This document shows, piece by piece, positions 33,100 to 44,031 of a stretch of DNA of 64,000 nucleotides. Each line of letters opens with the position of its first letter. Positions within the stretch are counted from its first letter, which is position 1. The notes under the pieces were generated by a model. The model had not been told where the DNA came from and did no database searches. It saw nothing but the letters and a program-made list of their open reading frames with translations. The DNA is from Volvariella volvacea V23 (lineage: Eukaryota > Basidiomycota > Agaricomycetes > Agaricales > Pluteaceae): positions 1,486,809-1,550,808 of the forward strand of contig KB722739.1 of assembly GCA_000349905.1 (NCBI GenBank). Direction: 5' to 3'. A program made the position numbers and the translations under genes.

Positions 33100-34459
33100 A
33101 TGTCATCAAGACCACCATCATCTCAGCCCTCAAAAATCCGAGCCTTCCGCCGGGTGTTTGAGAATACAATTCAGTGTGCATTCCTCGTTTACATCGGGTG
33201 AAACTTTGTCATTCATCTCACCCATCCCTCGGTCTGACCGATCTAGCAGTTTTGCATTCCATCTCGCCAATACCCATGTGGGATGTAAGCTTTCTCCGTC
33301 CATTGCCCAGGTTCTAGACCGCTCATAGCAGATCTCTAGATGGCTGGCTGATATGCACACGAAAAGCATGGCTACAAGGAGGCATGCTAGCGTTTTTCTA
33401 TCACATACTGCTGACCGTCAATTTGCTTTGCAGGCTTCTATATGCTGTCAACAAGCACCGGGTTGATGGCAATAGCTATCCTCTACGTGTCCCTCGGATC
33501 TGGCTTCAGACGGCATAGCATTCCACCATTCAGCAGTACCCCATATGTGGATCCGAAGGAGCCTTTCATTTCTTCCAATGTAGCTGGTGATCTCACCAAA
33601 TGCAGCCACGATGACTGCGCTGGCTCGTGGAAGCCGCCTCGTACTCACCACTGCTCTATTTGCGGGGTATGTCGGCTGGAGTTCGACCATCACTGTCCTT
33701 GGGTAGCGTACTTGCGCCGCCGGGTTGTTCGCTTGCTTACCTCGTCTCAGCTAGGTAATTGCGTAACCCTTTACAGAATGAAGGCTTTTCTTTTGCTGTT
33801 AGGGCTTGCACCAATCGTGCTTTCCATAGCTGTGTACCCATGCATAGGCATACTCTACCAACATGTCAAGTTGGCCATGAAGACATCACAGGAAGATTCA
33901 TTCTGGAGAGAAAATTGGTGGGACTGGTATGGTTCCTGGATATTCTTTGGTGGACCCTGGGGACGGTATATGTGGGGCGTGGTTTTCGGGTTCTTTGTGC
34001 TGCACAGAGAACAGAGTCCTCATACGTCACCGGGCTGGATGATAGAAGAACCTCATCTTCGTCTGGTAGCAGTCGTATTCATCGCCATCCTATTAAGCTC
34101 TTTCTGTGTCGTAAGTGGCGATGCGTATGTGTATCATGCACTGTTTCAACCTATGAGAACAGGCCCTTTTGATCATGACATGTCGATCAATTAGCAATGG
34201 TGTCACCTCATATGAAACTATACAGTCCAGAAACCAGGACAAGTATGGCCGTCGTAGGACATACGTCGTTTGTCCAGCTAGTGAACATCAGCTCTCAAAC
34301 AGCGTCCATGTCATCCTCCCCAGCGAACGAGCTTTCGACTTGGGATGGAAAGCGAACTGGCGCCGCGTGTTGGATCACCCAATATTTCCTTCAACAAACC
34401 AGGCGTATGCAATGCCTCGCATAAATCCATCTATTCTACGACGAATTGGCGACATCTAG
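33100..34459 (+). CDS. DHHC palmitoyltransferase
   Basis: S-acyltransferase of Golgi or plasma membrane. Start MSSRPPSSQPSKIRAFRRVF runs into a first helix (TIQCAFLVYIGSFAFHLAN), then a helix TGLMAIAILYVSLGSG. The Cys-rich domain follows ([40 protein letters not shown]) with the catalytic DHHC. Then come helices around AFLLLLGLAPIVLSIAVYPC and LRLVAVVFIAILLSSF, and the TTxE-like motif GVTSYETIQSR. The C-terminal tail ends RRIGDI. The join between the first and second helix uses a 149-nt intron (33285-33433), long for this genome. Inside it lies a frame that reads like another helix (GGMLAFFYHILLTVNLLC) flanked by its own acceptor, so splicing here may vary. Other introns are near 33198-33246, 33700-33750 and 34111-34162. 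Confidence 0.87.
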
Positions 34460-34535
34460 ATACCAGCTATCAAAGTACAGATACCTAAATCCGGAGCCTC
34501 CAATCTAAGGCGCAATTCCTTACGAGGATATCACC

Positions 34536-35417
34536 TCAGCTTTGGTGGTTTTGGAACAGGATACCCTTACCTTTATTTCCACACCCTACCGCTGGCCAAT
34601 TCGCAGCTTTATCACCATCTAAACAGGCACCGTTCCATAAGGGATTGCCATTCGAGCCGGACCATTGACTACATGAAACCTCCTGGTATGTCCCGAGTAG
34701 TGCACCGTGTCCAGATGGGAAGAAGGCTGATGCACCCCCTGTATCTTGACAAATATCGAAGCTGTTTTGTACGATTAGAATTGCATATACACTATCTCTA
34801 CAATTTCGATATCCTCACTGAACTGAGGCACCCCGCTGGTTTCTTGGATTGCTTTGAGTTTGTCCACACCACTCCTAGATTCAAGACGGATTTGGGTTCG
34901 CTCGTGAACCCAAGCTCATGTAGTGGACTGTCGGCATACCTGGTTTCCAGAGACAGGACTGCTGGTCTTCAGTAATCGACGTTGCATGCAGGTAAGCGAA
35001 ATCTCACCATAGGTCGGTGACCTTGACAATTATGGTATGGAACGGGCCAGAGAACGACGGAGAGTAAGGATCTGACTGTCCAGTAACAGCAAAGCATCTT
35101 CCGCAGGCATCTCCGGCACCTAAGCCTGGTGCCGAGCCAAAGGCGAGTTGGCTAATAGCTGCTGTGTACCCTGACGCAGTTCTACCACATGCTGTAGGGT
35201 TTGTCAAGGGTTTGTAACTGTATGACTGGGTGTCACTCAGCCCTGAATACGACGAACCTGGAGATCCACATCCAGTGTACATCGTGAATGACGCATTGCC
35301 GGATGGGTTCTGAATGTATCCTCCGGTTGCACGTTCCTCAATAGCCACGGCGTTGGCGCCCGGCGCAGGGATGAGGCCTGCAATGCTTAAAGTTATAGCG
35401 CTCCACTTGAAAAACAT
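34536..35417 (-). CDS. GH45 endoglucanase, subfamily C (expansin-like fold)
   Basis: Secreted endo-1,4-glucanase like Phanerochaete Cel45A. Signal peptide MFFKWSAITLSIAGLIPAPG, a possible pro-piece ending IEER, then ATGGYIQNPSGNASFTMYTG, CGRTASGYTAAISQLAFGSA, GAGDACGRCFAVTGQSDPYS and PFHTIIVKVTDLCSPVSGNQ. After an intron: EWCGQTQSNPRNQ, HFDICQDTGGASAFFPSGHG, EVSCSQWSGSNGNPLWNGAC and NWPAVGCGNKG. The general-acid Asp is in HFDIC and the Asn of SGNQ corresponds to the residue proposed as assisting base in subfamily C. There is no CBM1. Three introns are inferred. The end is an NKGKGILFQNHQS tail to a TGA at 34536-34538. With the AA9 gene it indicates plant cell wall attack. Confidence 0.93.
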
Positions 35418-35460
35418 ATCTAGGGTGCAGGCCAGTTAACGCATCACGTTTGGTAGACAG

Positions 35461-35470
35461 CTCTTAAATA
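35461..35470 (-). promoter_or_regulatory. TATA-like element of the GH45 gene
   Basis: TATTTAAGAG on the minus strand, about 45 bp before the GH45 start codon. The position fits a core promoter with a short leader. The rest of the interval up to 35842 has no gene that I can see. Confidence 0.4.
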
Positions 35471-35842
35471 CGAGATCGCTTGATTTTCGGATGGCCAGAA
35501 GTCATATAAGCACGAAAAGACAGGAAATAAGAACCGGCGAAGAGCTTTAGACGGCTTCAGTGCCAGCAAAAGCATGCGAAGTGCTGGAGAAGGGATGTCC
35601 TTATGACTTCGGCGGAAATTCGCCAATATCGAGTATGATCTAGGCAATTATAGAACAAAGAGCGGTATTGTGCGTCGGACGAAGAGCGATACATCGGGGG
35701 GGTAGACACGCAGGGATGTTATTCGTTGAAACGTGTTGATAACTGCTCAACTACACCGAGGTAAAAGTGCGCAGGGCAGTACTCTAGCGACGAAACTCCT
35801 AGTTGAGTGCATGCTGGTCAAAACTTCAGTGAGGCACTCCGT

Positions 35843-36569
35843 TTATGACGAAGATTCATCAGACGTCTTGACGCCATACTTAGCAGGGTCTGTTCCGTGA
35901 TATGGGTGATTGACGAGGTTGAACCTAAAGACAGCTGTGAGTCTAAAACTTTCAACCTGTTAAATGAAACGGGATTACATCGGGAGTGCGGCTGGAATAA
36001 AGCAGTAAGTCTCATGAACAGGGATGACATACTTTATAAATACTTACAGAATTTCAGTTGAGAGAAGACTGAATTCCGGTGGGCAGTACCCTGAACCCAC
36101 TCTGGTTGATGGGATACGCCGTACAACGGTTTGCCTTCGGCAGCTAGTTGTCTTAGCTCCGCAAGGTCCATTTCCTCTTCACGTTTGTTCTCGGACCAGC
36201 CCCAGAATCGCGCTAGCAATACATGAGTATATCAGTCCAGCATCCTAGGATTTGAATGTACCGCTGGACCGCTGGTATGCAAGCAAGAATCCACCACAGA
36301 AGCCAAGGAAGCCTCCCAGTCTCATGGCAGTCCTCATGTTGTGCTTTGCTGGATCAGCCATTTCTGGATTTCGTGGTTTCGTCAGCATTGGAACATTGGC
36401 TGGGTCGTTTAAAATCGGACCGACCCCATAGGTAAAGAGCGGAAGGAAATGCCGCAGTAGCACCTGCCCAGACGGCGTAGTCGGAAGCTCTCAAGTATCG
36501 AATCACGCGTGATGCATGAGGGTCAGCGTCGATGAGAGGGTATGGGGTTTCGACAATCTTTTGAGGCAT
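35843..36569 (-). CDS. mitochondrial complex I 21-kDa accessory subunit
   Basis: Accessory subunit of NADH:ubiquinone oxidoreductase of the fungal 21-kDa (NUXM-like) type. Start MPQKIVETPYPLIDADPHAS, then RVIRYLRASDYAVWAGATAA, a helix with FPSALYLWEMADPAK, then LGGFLGFCGGFLLAYQRSS, RFWGWSENKREEEMDLAEL and QPEWVQGTAHRNSVFSQLKF. The end, SVFRFNLVNHPYHGTDPAKY GVK region, is diagnostic for the C-terminal domain of this family. Three introns are inferred; the last, before VFRFNLVNHP, is about 120 nt. The start is the Met of MPQKIV, though the frame stays open to 36599. Confidence 0.9.
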
Positions 36570-36945
36570 GGTGGTATTGTGGTCCTTCACCGACACCACC
36601 CGTCACGCTCAACTGTCTTGTTTGACCTTATTTGCCACTTGATTTTACAGGTGGCTTCACTCTTTGCTGAGCAGACCTTTGTGTTCCCTCTGCAGGCAGG
36701 CCGACCGCTCTCGCGCAGACGGCACCAGAATAAAGCCATGCTTATTTACGAGAGTTCTAAGCCATCAGCTGTCCTGGCCACGGCGCTTTCCATCGCGTGT
36801 CACGTGATGCTCGTTGATTGACCTGCCCTGAGGCGAACGCAGGCCACACAGTGATTGCCGTTTGCTCTGCGAGCCTCCATTGTCTCGTATTCCTACTCTC
36901 GGTTCCTGCAACCATCACGTCGTCCCCGCTCTCTCACAACACATA
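36570..36945. promoter_or_regulatory. divergent promoter, complex I subunit and Nup153-like gene
   Basis: 376 bp between divergent start codons. A CACGTGATG E-box-like site lies near 36801. No TATA box was seen. Confidence 0.35.
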
Positions 36946-39885
36946 ATGAGCGCAACGAGACGAACAACTCAGCGAGCAGCAGCGCGTTCTCAGGCGAGTT
37001 TGCCGTATGCAAGGCCACCGCTCAAGAAGTCCGTGAGTAATATTTTTTATTGATGGCAATTCGAATGGTTGACACACTGCTCATTCAGTCCTGGAGCCTC
37101 ACGGGCCTTCTTAGCTATCTGAATCCACTGCGTTTCGGATCCTCAAACAATGACTTGGAGGAGAATGAAGAGGATGAACGTTCTGCGTCTGGTTCGGAAC
37201 AGGAGCAGGAGCAGGAGCGAAGTCCCAGCCCAGAACTAACACGTGCAGCTCAAACGCTGACAGCTAGGGGAATCCAGGTATGATTGATTACAGTATTCCT
37301 GCGGGTAGCAACGGCGGTGGCCTGATTTAATGCCATAGATGGAGAATGATGCTACTGCAGGACAGGGTAAGCAAAAGCTCCCTCCGCCTCGTCGTCTTGC
37401 TCTACAAACAGCACCTCCACTATCAAAAGGAATATCACTTCCGGTTATATCAACGACGAATCTGTTCTCAGTGCCTGAATCCTCATCTCCCGCCACTAAC
37501 TTGAGAACTGTGAGCCGCTTTTTGCACGGAAAAGCCGGGCAATCACTAAGTGAGCTCGAAGTTGCGGGCCTCATCTCGCTAATTCAAAAGAGCACTCCTG
37601 GTGAGCATTCCTACTTCGTCAGATGTCCGCATTTCCAAACTAGTCATGGTATTTAGCCGAGAAAAGCGAACCATTCCGATTCTCAAGTAGTTCCTCTGCG
37701 TCAGCGTCCAAAGACAACTCTCCCACCCTTCCAAATGCAAACGGTAGTATATTTGGGTCGACATCCAGTGAACCACAGCCTAGTACAGCTCCTAAGCGAA
37801 TGCTTACCCGGAATCCCAACGGTGTATATCGGTGGCAGGGTGCTGGTAGTGCAAAAGCAGGTCGATCACGAAATCGATACTCATCACCTGCCTTTGGTCC
37901 TACTCGCTCGTCAGAACGTTTAATGATCAAGGACACAGAGTCTCTCAAGAGTGACAGCAAAAGGCGACGCGTCGAAGAGGAAGCCACCTCAACCAGTACG
38001 CCCAATGGTAGCGCACCCACTGATAATAACAATGATCAAGCTGCTTTCCGTACTTCGGCAGCTCCAGAACCGACGCCTGGGAGAGTTCAACTCGCTAATT
38101 CCATACCCCTTGCTCACCCGATACCTACGACTCCGACCAAACAGAGTACTGGCAGTACATTGCGTCCAAGAGTTGCCGTTCCACCCAAGCCAACAACTCC
38201 AGCAAATCCATCTCCTCTCCGACAGGCTTGGACAGGAAATTCCCCGCAATCCGACAAGAGCGATGATTCACCACCTCCTGCACGGCAGACCAAGGCAGCT
38301 AACTTTATGGCTGAGCTGATAAAGGAGGTAACTCCTCCGAAAAAGCCAGATCTTAGTAACCCTTATCAGGCTGCAAATCCATTCGTAAAGTATCCCTCAA
38401 AACCCAAACCTAAGCGCACGCGTCCCGCACGACAACCACCCGCAGCAAAGGAGCAGGATAAAGGCAAAGGCAAGGAAGAGGAGAAGGAAGGAGAAGATTT
38501 GGGAGCAGCTGAAGAGAAGGAGAAGGAACTACCAGTTGAGAAAGAATATTCACCACAGGCGATCATCGAAGCAACAGTTCCTAAGGTTCGTGCACAGACA
38601 GACTATGCTACCATCCCTCCTAACTCGTGCAAAGGGAAGTAAACGTTCTAGGCCACCTGCTTATTTTACCAAACCAGAGCAGGCCACCTCCATACGTGGT
38701 ACTCAGTCTCAACAACTAGCTGCAACGGAGGAGTCAGAAACAATGGAAGAGGTAGAGGAACAGAGGGCCACTAAGAAAACTAAGCCTTCAACCGATGATG
38801 TTGCAACAGCACCCACTACTACGCATGTCCCTCTGGAGCCACATCGCGTAAATACTGTGACAGCGCGAGACACTCCCAAGCCCGAACTCAAGCCCGACGC
38901 TCCCGCAGTGCCAGAGCAACCGAAATCGTCTTTCTTGAGTATTTCTCCTGCCAATGGTTCTGCCGCGCACTCTACCTTACCTAGTGGACCAGCCAGCCCC
39001 ACCAAAGGACCAGCTAGACCAGCTCTTTCCACAATTCCGAAGGAACCTAGCAAGCTTAGATTTGTAATCCAACCAGAGTCTCCAGGCTCGATTGCTTCTC
39101 CTGAATCCTCCCCGTCTCTACCACCTACTTCTACACCATCCATTGTGGACCAGCCAACCCCAACCGACCCCAAGCAAACAGCCCTGTTGTTGCCTCGCTC
39201 TTCTCTTCCGGTGTTCAAATTGGCACCTCCTGCACCAATGCTCTCTGCATCTACGGAGCACACTAAAGTGAAGGATGAAGTCATGGCACTCGCTAAGGCT
39301 TCTTTGCCTTCCTTTAAATTTACCCTGGGAAACAAAGCAAACGGCGTCGCTACAACCAGTGCGGGTTCTAATGAGAGCTCTAAAAGCAATGCTCCGCTAG
39401 TAACAACCACTGACTTCAATTGGGATGCTGCCGGCATGAAACAGTCCTCTGCACCTGCGGGTGGTAATTGGACATGCTCAACCTGTATGTTGTCCAACCC
39501 TCCCACAGCCACAGAGAAATGCACCATTTGTGACGCACCAAAGCCCGGAAGCAGTTTGCCTTCATCATCGTCAAAGTCTGGGGGTTTCGACTACGCTGCA
39601 GCAGGAATGAAAACTCCATCCGCACCCGCAGAAGGCAACTGGACTTGTTCAACATGCATGTTGTCCAACCCCCCTTCAGCAACCGAGAAATGCACTATCT
39701 GTGATGCCTCCAAGCCAAAAAGCAGCTCATCCTCGTCCTCCACAGGCGGCGGTTTCAACTGGCTTGCTGCGGGAATGAAGGCCCCATCTGCGCCTGCTGA
39801 TGGCAAATGGACATGCTCGACCTGCATGTTGTCCAACCCAGCAACTGCAAAGGATAAATGTACTATTTGTGATACACCCCGATAA
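36946..39885 (+). CDS. Nup153-like nucleoporin with three C-terminal RanBP2 zinc fingers
   Basis: Probable nuclear-basket nucleoporin. The basic start (MSATRRTTQRAAARSQASLP) is followed by an amphipathic-looking segment (WSLTGLLSYLNPLRFGSS) of the type that tethers basket proteins to the membrane. Then come an acidic stretch (NDLEENEEDERSASGSEQEQ), a long Pro/Ser/Thr-rich region with a few scattered FG or FxF motifs (SIFGSTSS, EPFRFSSSS, FKLAPP), and Lys/Glu blocks. Three RanBP2-type zinc fingers close the protein: each is WTCSTCMLSNP(P/A), 9-10 residues, then CTIC. Each is preceded by an AAGMK.PSAPA.G linker, so the unit is about 55-60 residues and clearly duplicated. Four introns are inferred, ending near 37080, 37338, 37657 and 38631. 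FG repeats are fewer than in animal Nup153. Confidence 0.82.
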
Positions 39886-40318
39886 TTCCTCAAGCTTTTT
39901 ATCCGTTCTGCTGTACATTATTTTACCTACCAATGCTGATTGTTTTCGTTATCAACTTCATGCTGTTGTCATTGCACCTCATTTTTTTTCCTGGTTATCA
40001 CCTGTTAGAACAATCCACCAAGGTATCTTTTCTGCTATTGCATTGTTTGATCTTCTGTTCCACCCTATCTCCCCCCTCGAACCTTTTACACCTTGAGATA
40101 CACCCCCTCCCGATTACTGCTTTGCTTATCAACGTCGTCGCGAATAACATTTTCTGGTGTTGCTGTGCGCATATAACCTGGCTGCTTGTGGTAGCCTAAC
40201 ATTGACTGAATACCACAATAATGAAACAAGATCACAATAGTGGAAGTGAATTATAGGATTACGAGAAACTACACGGGACTAAACGCAGGAAAGATCGATG
40301 GCAACGGCGGAATAAAGC
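39886..40318. other. gap between convergent genes, no gene seen
   Basis: 433 bp between the stops of the Nup153-like gene and CDK7; T-rich, presumably 3' UTRs. Open frames here are hydrophobic translations of T-rich DNA. Confidence 0.5.
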
Positions 40319-41801
40319 CTAAGGGGAAGTAACGGCTTTGGAAAAGTCGACCTTTCGTGCGATAGTCCTTGCCTTGTCGTCATCTCCTGGTGAAACTAGT
40401 TTCCGCTTCAGCTTGCTGCCTTTCGGCTTGACGCCTGGACCGGTTGTGTCCATGTCGACATTTCCTTCAGCCTCTTCTTGTGCTCTCGCTGCGGCATTCG
40501 TTGTGCATTTAGGAAGCTTGGAGGGGTGAGTTGGGTAAGGTAGTGCCTCAAAATATGGATGGAAAAGGGCCTGATGCCTGATGAGCAATAAATCAATACG
40601 CTGGACGTTGAAACATACATCACGCGGGGATATTCGCCGTCGTGGTTCATATAATAAGCATTTAGTTAGTAGGTTGAGGGCATCTGCGCTTGCTGCCGTG
40701 AAAAGATCTCTTAGAGGGGTTTTGGGGAATTGCCCAACGGCGACATAGCTAGGAAGTTTCGAGTGTCCCTAGACCGAGGTTAGCTATCTGACGAAATGTG
40801 TCCATTATGGTGAGAACATACTGGCCAATCTTCTTCTGTTGGGGTACCAAGGGCACGGAAGATTGTCTTAATTTGATCCATATCCGATTCGCCAGGAAGA
40901 TATGGAACTCGAAGCATGAGCTCCGCAAATATGCAGCCAAGGGACCATACATCAACTGCGCTGCTATAATAATTGGCTCCAAAGAGAAGCTCTGGAGGGC
41001 GGTACCACCTGTACCCTAGGTCAGTCGCCACATTGGACTCGAATTTATCAGCCTTACCGTGTGATGACCTGAGATGTCATTTTGTATCCTGGGTCGGCAA
41101 AGTCACGAGCAAGACCAAAATCAGCGATTTTAAGGTATCCATCAGATGCTATGAGCAGGTTATTCGGTTTGAGGTCCTGTAAATCGGATATGTAATTAGT
41201 GGATGTGGATGGCGTGGGAAAAAAACGCAAAGACAGACGCGATGTAATATGTGGTTCCTGTGACAAAACTCCAAGCCACGAAAAGTCATAGCCATCCAAC
41301 TTTTGATATCGGCAGGAAGAAACACCAATGATTTGTCCTTAATGATCATTTCAAGGTCGGAGTCGAGAAATTCAAGGACAAGGTTGAGGTTAGTCTTGGA
41401 AGAGAACACATCCAAAAGCTGTCCATCGACTGGAGGCGTCAGGAGAGATCAAGCCACGCAAACAGTGTGGCCTCACCTCAATAACATTCTGGTGCTTTAG
41501 TTCCCGCAGGTACTTCACCTCACGAATAGCAGACATGTCTAAACCATCTTTAAACTGTCCAACTTTGATTTTCTTTATTGCGACCTTCCTCCCAGTAGAC
41601 GCCTCTCTGCCTGTTACATGAGTTGTACTGAAAAGCCCGCTTTCGACACACAAGCAGCTCACCTTGGTAAACAATTGCATAAGCTCCCTCTCCAACTTTT
41701 TTATCTTTGACCCTTTACAACGGATTAATAATGCAACATCGAACAGATATGGCGTACCATCGTTTCTGTCGCTCCGTGTTGGCCTTCTCGACGGCATCCA
41801 T
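40319..41801 (-). CDS. KIN28: CDK7/Kin28 cyclin-dependent kinase of TFIIH
   Basis: Kinase of the TFIIH CAK module, phosphorylating the RNA polymerase II CTD and possibly other CDKs. Start [15 protein letters not shown], then [20 protein letters not shown] (glycine loop), [20 protein letters not shown] (catalytic Lys), [19 protein letters not shown] (helix C Glu), [39 protein letters not shown] and [14 protein letters not shown]. The T-loop Thr of KMTSQV is present. The late part has [30 protein letters not shown], and the CDK7-typical [19 protein letters not shown] followed by a basic tail. WYRPPEL replaces the more usual WYRAPEL. About seven introns are inferred. It shares a 173-bp promoter with the J-protein gene. 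Confidence 0.92.
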
Positions 41802-41974
41802 AGTGTGTAGACGTTATGATAGAATCAAGCGAATCCAATGTCATTGAATCCCGTGCCGGCCACGTGCTCACGCGTCATAATAGATTGGCCAAACAAGGAC
41901 AAACGCGTTCCCTGGGCCAGCCACAGTTATTCCTCTTGGCGGTGGGTTCAAATCCCCCTCTCAACCTCAGGCTA
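41802..41974. promoter_or_regulatory. divergent promoter, CDK7 and J-protein genes
   Basis: 173 bp between start codons. It contains CACGTG near 41862 and a sequence that looks like a tRNA B box (GGTTCAAATCC near 41948), for which no matching acceptor stem could be found. Confidence 0.4.
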
Positions 41975-42815
41975 ATGCAATCTTCGCTGTATGAGATCCT
42001 CGGAGTGACAAATGCGGCATCGCCAGAAGAAAGTGAGGAACACTCCCAGCCTCGACCTCGAACGGTAGGATACTGACATCATTCGTAACTTGAGCCAGTC
42101 CGAAGAGCATATAGGCGGCGAATATTAGAGACGCACCCAGACAAGGTCAGTGCGACGGCAAGCGCTCGGGCCAAGGAACTCGCATTAAATGAGTTCCAAA
42201 AGGTGAGGAAATGTAGGTACAGTCGTGTGCACTCTAACAATGGCATTAGGTACAACAGGCGTATGAGGTACTCAGCGATCCGTCCCAACGAAGGGTTGGT
42301 TATCCGTATTGTCTGAAAATAGAACTCAAGATATCTCATTGACATGATTGTAGACATACGACCACGACAGAAAGCGATATTTGACGTCGACTCATTTACA
42401 AAGAGCACAACTTACTCGTCAGCCACCTTCAACGAGTATGATACGAACAAAGCCCCCAGAACAACGAGTATGTTCCCAGATAGAGACATAAAAAGTAGAA
42501 GCGCTGAAGATGGAGCAGAAGGCAGGACTACCGAAGATAGAACGAAAGGTAGAAGCACTCAAGATAGGGCAAAGGGCAGAAACATGGAAGACGGTGAGAC
42601 AAGAAACACTAGGAATAGACACATCCAAGGCATACGAAGCGCAAGTAGTGCAACGGGAGATGCGGATTGTAAAAGAAGAGAAGCCAAAGGAGATCGCACG
42701 AAAAGAAAGATACGACGAACTTGTGGAGAACATGCTGCAATCATTCGTACAAGCCACCCCGGAATGGGAAGAACGACGGAGGAAAGTAATTGAGGTGAGC
42801 ATTGATTCAGACTGA
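41975..42815 (+). CDS. J-domain protein with Lys/Glu-rich helical C-terminus
   Basis: Small Hsp70 co-chaperone. The J domain is complete when spliced: MQSSLYEILGVTNAASPEE, IRRAYRRRILETHPDKVS with HPD, LALNEFQK, VQQAYEVLSDPSQRR and TYDHDRKRYL. The C-terminal half is helical and charged, with an internal repeat (KVEALKMEQKAGLPKIE, then KVEALKIGQRAETWK). It ends VENMLQSFVQATPEWEERRR KV region and DSD. The J exon meets an in-frame TAA near 42491, so an intron of about 60-80 nt must lie between about 42420 and 42495 to join the two parts; donors at 42419 or 42436 both keep the frame. That join is the weak point. Four introns are inferred in total. I cannot assign a specific DNAJC class. Confidence 0.75.
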
Positions 42816-43020
42816 GAGTATTGCTGCTCAGACTACTTGCTAGAGGAGATTGGAGCAGGAGCGGAGGAGGGCCACACAACAGCATATCGTTCCAATATGA
42901 TCACATCACGCCAAAGACCTGGACCCTATATGCAGGACCCGTTACTTCTGCTCTGCATCGATTGTGCTTTTCGCTATCTGTATTCCTCTCATCCCTAGGC
43001 TAATCATTATGCATGTTACA

Positions 43021-43638
43021 CTACTGAACCCCCAAAGTACGCAGCCTGCTTTTCGCAATTAAGCCAATGTCTGTAATTGCCCTTGACAATTCCGCCCTCC
43101 ATTCCTGTCCATCGACCTCAACTTTGACCAAGGTATCCGGAGCTGGCTCATTCGGCGAAAGTGTATGTGGTATGCCCAATTTATCTTCCATCTCCTCCGC
43201 AATCACGGCCCTAGTCCTTCCATTTACGAATGTGATGTATCGCAGCCCAGGGTACTTGGCTTCGTAGCACTCATTCAGGTGCTTTAGCCGTGCAAGCACC
43301 TCTGGAGGTGTAGGAGTGATACCCTGACCAGCTTGCTCCTTGGCACTTAGCTTCGACAGATTCTTCACTTCTCCGATTCTGGGATGCCCTGCGATGAAGT
43401 TGGCCTGCGCAGCTACTTTCCATGTCGATATAGCCTCGAGAGCAACGTCGATTAGCTCCGCATACGTTGAGATCGAGTTATTTGACGCGAGCGAGGATGA
43501 TATTTGCGGCTCAAGCACTGAGACTAGGACTGGGGAAGATTCGAAAAGGATGGCAAGTGCCCTTGCCAGTGGCGAGTTCTCGGAGGAAGTGCCGCTTCGA
43601 ATTTCTGCGATAGTGGGTAAAACCGTTTCATCCGACAT
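43021..43638 (-). CDS. OHCU decarboxylase (urate catabolism)
   Basis: 2-oxo-4-hydroxy-4-carboxy-5-ureidoimidazoline decarboxylase, the last step from urate to S-allantoin. A single uninterrupted exon of 205 codons. Family marks are visible: FESSPVLVSVLEPQI near the N-terminus, ANFIAGHPRIGEVKNLS with the catalytic His in GHPRIG, SAKEQAG with the conserved Glu and Gln, LKHLNECYEAKYPGLRYITF, VNGRTRAVIAEEMEDKLG and WRAELSRAITDIGLIAKSRL. No peroxisomal targeting signal is visible at the C-terminus (RTLGVQ). An intronless gene is unusual in this window but the length is standard. The purine pathway neighbours are not in the window. Confidence 0.92.
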   Translation of the reverse strand: MSDETVLPTIAEIRSGTSSENSPLARALAILFESSPVLVSVLEPQISSSLASNNSISTYAELIDVALEAISTWKVAAQANFIAGHPRIGEVKNLSKLSAKEQAGQGITPTPPEVLARLKHLNECYEAKYPGLRYITFVNGRTRAVIAEEMEDKLGIPHTLSPNEPAPDTLVKVEVDGQEWRAELSRAITDIGLIAKSRLRTLGVQ

Positions 43639-44031
43639 CCTATGGCCTGTTAGTTGAAGAGTCCTTTCTGGTGACCAAAAAGTCGATACCTTTAACTTAT
43701 CCCTCTCGATCTCTGACCTCCTGAAGGATAGATGTAAATACCACTGCTACTTCACAGATAAGACCAATAGTATGCGACCCCGTGACCGAGTATTTCGTTT
43801 TAATCCCGCTGCACTCAAGTGCCAAGACACGGTGGACGGTAGCCCGGTTCTATCCTGCGTTAATCTATGGTGGTCCATACTGGTTGGGTATGTAGTGGAG
43901 CCCGTGACCGAGTAGCCAACGATGATATTCCGAAATTTATCAGCACCAACCATGACTTATTAAAGATGACAGATTCAGTCCAATAGTGCTCCTATCTCTA
44001 CTCTCTCAACTCAAGTTACTCAACGTTTGTA
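43639..44031. promoter_or_regulatory. divergent promoter, OHCU decarboxylase and oxidoreductase genes
   Basis: 393 bp between divergent start codons. The phrase CCCGTGACCGAGTA occurs twice, near 43779 and 43901, about 120 bp apart, and may be a regulatory repeat. No TATA box is clear. Confidence 0.4.

Noticed and set aside
33340..33460. DHHC gene as a frameshifted pseudogene
   Set aside because: A single 149-nt intron with good ends restores one continuous frame, and all catalytic and C-terminal parts are intact.
38709..39527. 272-codon open frame antisense to the Nup153-like gene
   Set aside because: It mirrors the Ser/Pro/Thr-rich coding strand; low-complexity coding DNA often leaves the opposite strand open. 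No domain or splice support.
41940..41970. tRNA-like B box (GGTTCAAATCC) upstream of the J-protein gene
   Set aside because: No matching acceptor stem, A box or anticodon arm could be folded from the preceding 70-90 bases.
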